Source of the DNA: Lysobacter sp. ISL-50
Lineage (GTDB): Bacteria; Pseudomonadota; Gammaproteobacteria; Xanthomonadales; Xanthomonadaceae
Reading direction: 5' to 3'
DNA length: 56,870 nt
Assembly: GCF_018612875.1 (NCBI RefSeq)
Contig: NZ_JAGGRI010000014.1
Span: 1 to 56,870 of the forward strand
A program made the position numbers and the translations under genes. This document shows positions 51,259 through 56,870 of this stretch, one piece after another. The notes below the pieces were generated by a model. It had not been told where the DNA came from. It did not search any database and worked only from the letters and a program-made list of their open reading frames with translations. Position 1 is the stretch's first letter; every line of letters starts with the position of its first letter.

Positions 51259-53280
51259 CTACAGCACCGTATCGTCCTGTCCGGGCAAGCCCTGGCGCTT
51301 GGCCTTGCGCTGCGCCATGCCGAATTTCAGCCGGCTCCAGAACGAATCGCCTTCGACGAACTCGCGCACGCGGGCCACGTATTCGTTGTCCGGATCGATA
51401 TGCCGCGCCGCCTCGACCCAGCGCACCGCCTCATCGAAGCGATATCCGTCCAGCGTCTTGTCGCCGTACCACCACGCCAGCGAGATCATCGAATTGATCC
51501 GGCCGGCCTCGGCGAACTTCAGCACCTGCGGCAGGGCGCGCCGGCGCGCGGACAGCGGCGGCCAGTCGCTGTGCAGCAGCGTGCCGTACAAGTCCTTGAC
51601 GGTTTCCAACTGCCCTTCGGTGAACTCGGTGTAGTCGTGCTGCACGACTTCTTCCGTCCGGGCCAAGGCCCGGTCCAGATAGTCCTGCGCCAGCGCCGCC
51701 GCGGCGTTCGCCTGCGTCCCGACGATGTCGCCGTCGCGGATCGGAATCAGCGACAGCGAAGCGACGTTGAACATCGCCACTTCGTGATTGTTGTCGGCGG
51801 CGAGACGGAAATACTCGATCGCCCGCGAGCGATCTTCGGCGAAATGATTGCCGCAACAGAACTGCGAGGATGCATCGCCCAGTTCGGCGGCCTTGAGCCA
51901 CATCGGCAGCAGCGCGTCGGGCCCGAAGACTTCCGCCAGCTCGGCCATGGCATTGAACGGCGAGTCGCGGACGTTGCCGAGGTCGGGCGTCATCTTCACC
52001 GCGCGTTCGAACCAGCCGTCGGCGACGTCCGGCCGCCGCGCGACGCCGGCCCATCCGTTGAGGCACAGCAGGCCGTAGAGCGCGGCGCCGTGCGGCGTGA
52101 CCAGACGGTTCAGCTCGGCGATCTGCCCCAGCCACGGGCCTTTGTCATCGCTGCCGCACCACGTCGTGGTCGCGCGCATGATTTCCCATTCCTGGTACTC
52201 GTTGTGCGGCGCGCTGAGGGCGTAGTGCGCGCAGGCCGCATCGATGCGGCCGCCTTTCGCCTCCATATAGGCCAGATACTTGTGCACTCTTCCGCGCAGG
52301 TTTTCGCGCAGCGGACGTTCCAGCAGGCGCTGGCCCAGGCGCTGGTGATGCTTGAGCACGCGCGGATCGTCGAGCATCGCGCTGTCCTCGACTTCCAACT
52401 CGTCGAACCAGGCGAAGAAACGCAAGGTGTTGCGATCGTGCTCATCGAACTGCGCGCACAGCGGCGAGTCGGCGAAGGCGAGCATTTCCTCCCAACTGCC
52501 GCCCCAGCGCGGCATGCGCAGGGAGATGTACGCGACCGCCGCGTCCAGCGCTTGCGGGTCCATCGCCAGGGCCACGCGCAGCCAGTACTGCAGCGCGGCC
52601 GAGTCGTCGTTGGACTGCGCGCGCCGCCACGCCAGCGCCGGGCCGGTCAAGACGTCGGCAAGGCGGTCGGGCAGGGATTGAAGGTATTGCGCGCCGGCTT
52701 CGGCCGCGCCGGATTGCGCCAGCCGCTCGCCGATCTCGTCGCCCGGCTTTGCGTGCGACGGCAGCGATCGCGGCGCTTCGCCTTTCAACAGCCAGCGTTT
52801 CCACCACTTCGGTTCGCCGATGGCGGCCACGGTGTAGAGGACGCTGGTGATGGCCGGCCACGCCGTTTGCTCCCGCGCCAGCATCCTGACCAGCGCGCAC
52901 AGCAGCGTGTCCTGCGCGGTGCGGGCGCAGGCCCACATCGCCGGGGTCACCTGATCGGCGGTCGAGGTGCTGCGGTATTGCTCGAACCACGCGGCCCAAT
53001 AGGCGACTTCCAGCAGGGCGGTGAAGCGGCTGTCGGGCCGCTGCGCCTGCCACTGGCGCAGTTGATCGAGCGCGGCGCGACCGCTGCGCTGGGTGTAGGC
53101 GATGAATTCCCGGTAGCCGGTGGCGTAGTCGCGCTCGCCCGTTTCGTCGGGCTGATCGCGCAGCGTGGTCAGCGCGCGCTCCAGATCGTCCCAGCGCTGA
53201 TCGCGCATCCAGGTGTCGTAATCGATGGAATCGCGTTTCGCGACGGCTTCGTTGACGGTCAGAGCGGCGATTTCGGCCAT
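51259..53280 (-). CDS. DUF4034/Sel1-repeat protein of unknown function
   Basis: The roughly 673-residue product starts with a DUF4034-like helical region (about 15-190: WMRDQRWDDLERALTTLRDQ, ALLEVAYWAAWFEQYRS, WWKRWLLKGEAPRS). It continues with long TPR/Sel1-like helical repeats (AELGDASSQFCCGNHFAEDR, RAIEYFRLAADNNHEVAMFN) and ends VEAARHIDPDNEYVARVREF. There is no signal or membrane segment, so it should be cytoplasmic and scaffold-like. I chose the ATG at 53280 because AGGA lies seven bases upstream. An ATG at 53316 overlaps the upstream stop as ATGA and would add 12 residues. It is the second gene of a two-gene unit placed between creBC and creD. Confidence 0.75.
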   Translation of the reverse strand: MAEIAALTVNEAVAKRDSIDYDTWMRDQRWDDLERALTTLRDQPDETGERDYATGYREFIAYTQRSGRAALDQLRQWQAQRPDSRFTALLEVAYWAAWFEQYRSTSTADQVTPAMWACARTAQDTLLCALVRMLAREQTAWPAITSVLYTVAAIGEPKWWKRWLLKGEAPRSLPSHAKPGDEIGERLAQSGAAEAGAQYLQSLPDRLADVLTGPALAWRRAQSNDDSAALQYWLRVALAMDPQALDAAVAYISLRMPRWGGSWEEMLAFADSPLCAQFDEHDRNTLRFFAWFDELEVEDSAMLDDPRVLKHHQRLGQRLLERPLRENLRGRVHKYLAYMEAKGGRIDAACAHYALSAPHNEYQEWEIMRATTTWCGSDDKGPWLGQIAELNRLVTPHGAALYGLLCLNGWAGVARRPDVADGWFERAVKMTPDLGNVRDSPFNAMAELAEVFGPDALLPMWLKAAELGDASSQFCCGNHFAEDRSRAIEYFRLAADNNHEVAMFNVASLSLIPIRDGDIVGTQANAAAALAQDYLDRALARTEEVVQHDYTEFTEGQLETVKDLYGTLLHSDWPPLSARRRALPQVLKFAEAGRINSMISLAWWYGDKTLDGYRFDEAVRWVEAARHIDPDNEYVARVREFVEGDSFWSRLKFGMAQRKAKRQGLPGQDDTVL

Positions 53281-53312
53281 GGACGATTCCTGAGCAGATG
53301 AGTTGGCCGCCG

Positions 53313-55184
53313 TCATGCGGTGGCGTAAATGGGTTGCGCGGCGATGGCCTGGACGAGGTCGAATGCCGGCCACGGCAGGCGCTTCCACGCACAGTCGTAT
53401 TCGTCCTGGAAATCCTGCAAGGCGACCTGGGTGGCCTTGGCGCGATGGGCTTCGCGGCCGTTCCAGTGCAGCCAGGTGGCGTGACCGCGGGCGGCGGCGG
53501 AACCGAAGTCGGGCCAATCGTGGAAGCAGTCGCGCACGCGCTGCGCGTTGAGCAGCAACAACGCCCAGCCGCGGGTTTCGTCCAGCAGGTTCCAGGCCAC
53601 CAGCAGGCGCAGGACATGGCTTTGCCGCATGGCATGCCAGGCGAGCAGGTCGCGCGCGGCATCGCGCCGCGGGTCTTCCTGTGGTTGAGCTTCCTGCGCT
53701 TCCTGCTGCGCCGCCACCAGCAGCGGATGCGCGAGGTAGGGCACGCGAAAGAAGGTTTCGCAGAAGGTCCGGATGGCGGCGTCGGCCTCGCCATCGCGGA
53801 TGCCGAGTTCGGATTCGATCTGCGCGCGCAAACGGTCGCCGGTTCCCGGTGGCGCGGCCAGACGTCCGCGGCGGCTGTCGCCGTCCACGCCGAGGCGATA
53901 GAACAGCAGTTCGGGAACGGCCAGCGCCCACTGGCGATGCGGTGTCGCTTGGTTTGCCGCCGAAGCGTCGCTTCGCGTCAGAAGCCATCGCAACCATCCG
54001 CCTTGCGGCGCGCTGGTTTCAGCCGCGACCGGCGGCGCGAGCCATTGCGGAAAGACCTCCATCAACGTCGCCGACAACCGCGCGCGATCCGGCATCGAAG
54101 CCTCGTTCGCGTGCATGGCATGCAGCGCCGCCACGACCGGCCCGTGCGGCGCGGCGACCTCGCCGACAACCGCGCCGCCGCCGGCCAGCGCCAGCCATTG
54201 CGCGAACGGCTCCGGCTGCGGGTGCTGGGCCAACAGATGCGGGAACGCGCCGAGCAAGGCGTGCCGCCGCGGCGCATCGCGCAGATCGGCGAACGCGACG
54301 TAGGCGACTTCAAAGCCGTCGTTCTGCGCGACGATGCCCAGGCGCGACAGATCGAGGCTGCCGATGTCGCGCGGACGCACGGCATTGAGCAGGCACAGCA
54401 CGTCGCGCGCATACTTGGCGTCGGGAATCGCGTTCTGCTTGCCCTTGACCTGATCCAGACTCCATTCGCCCAGGTCCTCGATCAAACTGACCGTCACATG
54501 CGGGCCATTGTTGTGATCGCGCAGACTGAACAAGCGAATCCGGCCCTGCTCGCAGCTGTGCGCATAGTGCTCGCCGTAACCGCCTTCGAGCCGGTCGCGT
54601 TGGGCGAACTGGCCCAGGCAGTGCTGCATGTGGAACGACTCATAGGCCAATTCCCCGCGCAGCGTGCGCCCGCTGGCGCGCAGTTCGACGAAGCGGCCGT
54701 GCGGCGTGGCGACCACGTCGGCCAGGGCGTGCGGTTGACTGGGCCACCATCCGCGCCGGCTGCGGCGCTGCATGCGTTCGTGGTCTTTGCTCCAGGCGGC
54801 CTGCGCGTCGGCGAAGGTGATGCGGTGGAATTTTCCCGCCAGGCGCGAGCCCAGGCGCGCGTGAAAGAACTCGACCATGCGCGCTTCGCGATCGCGCAGC
54901 AGATGGTGTTCGGGATCGATGTAGATCATCGGCGCGGCCGCGGCGGCCAGTTTGCTCAGGAACCACGCCGGCGGCGACGGCTCGCCGACGCAGGTGCGCC
55001 AGCCCTCGACGCTGCGCACCGGCAGGACGTGCTCGAAGCTGTTGATCGTCCAGCGGAAGAAATGCGTCTGCAGCCAGCGCGCGATGTCGGCGTGGTCCTG
55101 GCGATTGCGGCTGCGCCGGGCGATGGCGGCGCGGATCCTGTCGGCGTTGATGACGTCGCGCGCGGCCGCGGGCGTGGCGTTCAT
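53313..55184 (-). CDS. Large PcfJ-like protein, first gene of the unit between creC and creD
   Basis: The 623-residue product has a domain that resembles PcfJ in about 175-252: ELAYESFHMQHCLGQF, then IRLFSLRDHNNGPHVTVSLI, then WSLDQVKGKQNA. This carries the His-Cys-Gly and Gly-Lys-x-Asn pattern of that family, known from conjugative plasmids and genomic islands. The N terminus contains an aromatic WLQTHFFRWTINSFEHVLPV stretch. The C terminal 200 residues (AWNLLDETRGWALLLLNAQR, then VRDCFHDWPDFGSAAARGHA) are helix-rich and might be DUF1266-like; I am not sure. No signal peptide. Its stop is coupled or nearly so to the following Sel1 gene. Function unknown. Confidence 0.7.
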   Translation of the reverse strand: MNATPAAARDVINADRIRAAIARRSRNRQDHADIARWLQTHFFRWTINSFEHVLPVRSVEGWRTCVGEPSPPAWFLSKLAAAAAPMIYIDPEHHLLRDREARMVEFFHARLGSRLAGKFHRITFADAQAAWSKDHERMQRRSRRGWWPSQPHALADVVATPHGRFVELRASGRTLRGELAYESFHMQHCLGQFAQRDRLEGGYGEHYAHSCEQGRIRLFSLRDHNNGPHVTVSLIEDLGEWSLDQVKGKQNAIPDAKYARDVLCLLNAVRPRDIGSLDLSRLGIVAQNDGFEVAYVAFADLRDAPRRHALLGAFPHLLAQHPQPEPFAQWLALAGGGAVVGEVAAPHGPVVAALHAMHANEASMPDRARLSATLMEVFPQWLAPPVAAETSAPQGGWLRWLLTRSDASAANQATPHRQWALAVPELLFYRLGVDGDSRRGRLAAPPGTGDRLRAQIESELGIRDGEADAAIRTFCETFFRVPYLAHPLLVAAQQEAQEAQPQEDPRRDAARDLLAWHAMRQSHVLRLLVAWNLLDETRGWALLLLNAQRVRDCFHDWPDFGSAAARGHATWLHWNGREAHRAKATQVALQDFQDEYDCAWKRLPWPAFDLVQAIAAQPIYATA

Positions 55185-55327
55185 GGGCAGTCCGTTCTAA
55201 AGCGACAAGCGGGGCGAGTGGGGGATTTTCTGCGTTGGTTCGTCGCCGATCGCGATGCCGCGAGCGACCTTCGACGACGTGCCGAGAATACCGTTCAACG
55301 CGCCGCGCGTCAGTCCTCGCGCGCCGC

Positions 55328-55343
55328 TTCACCCTTGCTTCAC
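55328..55343 (+). promoter_or_regulatory. CreB-binding site (cre tag) upstream of creD
   Basis: TTCACCCTTGCTTCAC is a perfect match to the direct repeat TTCAC-N6-TTCAC recognised by phosphorylated CreB. It ends 79 bases before the chosen creD start and 13 bases before an upstream in-frame ATG (55357). The match, the spacing and the presence of creBC and creD in the same window make the assignment strong. Confidence 0.85.
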
Positions 55344-55422
55344 CGATGCCGCACGCATGAGCCATCCTCGCTCCGCACAGCGCCTTCAACCTGCCGTCCA
55401 CATCGCGGACTGGAGCAAGGAC

Positions 55423-56865
55423 ATGCGTGTTTGGCTGAAAATGTTGATGGTGCTGGGGATGACCCTGGCGATATTGATTCCGTTGTTGATGATCGGCGGG
55501 ATCATCAGCGACCGGCAGACGTACCGCGCGCAGGCGGTCGCCACCGTCGCGCGCAGTTACGCCGGCGCCCAGGCCTTTTCCGGCCCGGCGCTGGTGGTGC
55601 CCTACGAGGACACCTGGATCTCGGAAGAAAAGGACGACAAGGGCGACATCAAGCGCGTCGCCCATCGCGAACAGGGGCGCTGGACTTACTTCCCGAACAA
55701 GCTCGCGGTCGAGGGCGATATCGCGCCCAAGGTGCGGCCGCTGGGGCTGTACAAGGTGCTGGTGTACGAATGGACCGGCAAGGCCAAGGCGGATTTCGTC
55801 GCCAACATCCCGGCTAATCCGGTCGCCGAACCCGGCATGACCGTATCGGGCATCACCCGCAGCATCGGCAAGCCGTGGCTGAGCTACGCCTTCGCCGACG
55901 TGCGCGGCCTGCGCGATCCCAAGCTGCGCCTGGACGGCATGGAGGTGGCGATCGAAGACGGCCTGGGCGCGCGCGACGGCGGCGGCATCCACGCGCGGCT
56001 GGCCGCGCCGGCCGCGGGCACCAGCCTGCGTCTGCAGACCGATCTGGACTTCGTCCTGGGCGGCACCGAGTCGCTGGCGCTGGTGCCGCTGGGCAAGGAC
56101 AGCCGCTTCTCGCTGCGTTCGAGCTGGCCGCACCCGAACTACGGCGGCAGCTTTCCGCCCAGTTCCGACAGCATCGGCGACACGGGCTTTCGCGCCGACT
56201 GGCGCGTGTCTTCGGTCGCGACCAACGCCCAGCGCCAGTACCTGACCGGCGCGATCCTGCCGTCGGTGGAGGTGGTCGGCAACGACGCGGCCGACAGCAC
56301 GGTGGGCGGCGAAATCAACGCGGTGCAGATCACCTTGAAGGACCCGGTCAACGTCTACTCGCAGGCCGATCGCGCGACCAAGTACGGCTTGCTGTTCGTG
56401 CTGCTGACCTTCGTCGGCTTCTTCATGTTCGAGCTGATCAAGCAACTGCGCATCCACCCGATCCAGTACGGCCTGGTCGGCCTGGCGCTGGCGATCTTCT
56501 TCCTGCTGCTGGTGAGCCTGAGCGAGCACATGGACTTCGGCCTGTCGTACCTGATCGCGAGCGTGGCCTGCATCGGCCTGCTGGTGTTCTATCTGAGCGC
56601 GGTGCTCGGCGGCGTGGTGCGCGCGCTGGGCTTCGGCGCGATGCTGGTGACCTTGTACGGATCGCTGTACGGCCTGCTGATCTCGGAAGACAACGCGCTG
56701 GTGCTCGGCGCCGGCCTGTTGTTCCTGATCCTGGCGACGATCATGGTGGTGACCCGCAAGGTCGATTGGTACCAACTCGGCGGCGCCGCGCCCAAGCGCG
56801 AGCCGGCGAACCCGCGCGCGATGCCGGCGCGCCCGCTCGACCCGAGCGACGAAGCGGCGGTCTGA
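55423..56865 (+). CDS. creD: Inner membrane protein CreD
   Basis: This 480-residue CreD-type protein has one N-terminal membrane helix (MLMVLGMTLAILIPLLMIGG), a large periplasmic beta-rich domain (about 40-315, with RGLRDPKLRLDGMEV and LVPLGKDSRFSLRSSWPHPN) and five closely packed helices at the C terminus (about 319-455, KYGLLFVLLTFVGFFMFELI to VLGAGLLFLILATIMVV). E. coli CreD (450 residues) is the main CreB target and affects colicin E2 tolerance and envelope integrity; the mechanism is unknown. I chose the ATG at 55423 because AAGGA lies close upstream and because the upstream ATG at 55357 is almost on top of the cre tag. Confidence 0.92.
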   Translation: MRVWLKMLMVLGMTLAILIPLLMIGGIISDRQTYRAQAVATVARSYAGAQAFSGPALVVPYEDTWISEEKDDKGDIKRVAHREQGRWTYFPNKLAVEGDIAPKVRPLGLYKVLVYEWTGKAKADFVANIPANPVAEPGMTVSGITRSIGKPWLSYAFADVRGLRDPKLRLDGMEVAIEDGLGARDGGGIHARLAAPAAGTSLRLQTDLDFVLGGTESLALVPLGKDSRFSLRSSWPHPNYGGSFPPSSDSIGDTGFRADWRVSSVATNAQRQYLTGAILPSVEVVGNDAADSTVGGEINAVQITLKDPVNVYSQADRATKYGLLFVLLTFVGFFMFELIKQLRIHPIQYGLVGLALAIFFLLLVSLSEHMDFGLSYLIASVACIGLLVFYLSAVLGGVVRALGFGAMLVTLYGSLYGLLISEDNALVLGAGLLFLILATIMVVTRKVDWYQLGGAAPKREPANPRAMPARPLDPSDEAAV

Positions 56866-56870
56866 ACCGG

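Noticed and set aside
55357-55422. Upstream ATG as creD start
   Set aside because: It lies 13 bases from the cre tag, leaving no room for a promoter and leader, and adds a non-conserved hydrophilic extension.

Overview
The window is high-GC DNA, densely coded on both strands, and looks like a chromosomal segment of a Lysobacter-type gammaproteobacterium (Xanthomonadaceae). This rests on the gene families present, the codon bias toward G/C at third positions, and several interspersed palindromic repeat families, including a sequence reading as an 'HSREGGNP' peptide, that are familiar from this family. No tRNA, rRNA, CRISPR array, transposase or phage gene was found.

Layout, left to right. 1-5 kb: the 5' part of minC overlapping a GNAT gene, a divergent NarL-type two-component pair, an SRPBCC protein with a strong terminator, a DUF423 membrane protein and an AlkA-type glycosylase. 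5.7-11.9 kb, all minus strand: a secreted FAD oxidase, a methyltransferase, a VanY-like peptidase, and a tight four-gene operon (SPFH protein, small membrane protein, ribbon-helix-helix protein, DUF4177-like protein) behind a tandem TGATATCA operator-like site. 12-18.6 kb: purT, small proteins of unknown role, an SMI1/KNR4 protein beside the debris of an ATP-grasp gene, a lipoprotein nuclease-fold enzyme, bpt, and a secreted protein with six EF-hand loops. 18.6-26 kb: a long AT-richer leader before a large secreted DUF11-type protein, an ECF sigma factor fused to a membrane domain, a DUF2007 protein and tesB. 26-33 kb: an AmpD-like amidase, MOSC protein, small hydrolase, rlmKL (with a repeat element inserted in frame), a methyltransferase and a pirin. 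33-42 kb: aqpZ, a second pirin, lipoproteins, a SixA-like phosphatase, a GlcG-like protein and mfd. 42-49 kb: a GNAT gene, a TonB-dependent siderophore receptor with a possible Fur site, a cation diffusion facilitator, a DUF1963 protein, a Cys-rich secreted peptide and rlmJ.

49-56.9 kb is the most interesting part. It carries creB and creC, then two large minus-strand genes of unknown role (a Sel1/DUF4034 protein and a PcfJ-like protein), and finally creD. A perfect TTCAC-N6-TTCAC site, the CreB recognition sequence known from enteric bacteria and the related Blr site of Aeromonas, lies 80 bp upstream of creD. This suggests a functional Cre (envelope and beta-lactam response) regulon in which creD keeps its own CreB-driven promoter although a foreign-looking gene pair separates it from creBC.

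Functions are inferred by recognising families in translated sequence. No database search, structure prediction or RNA folding program was run.
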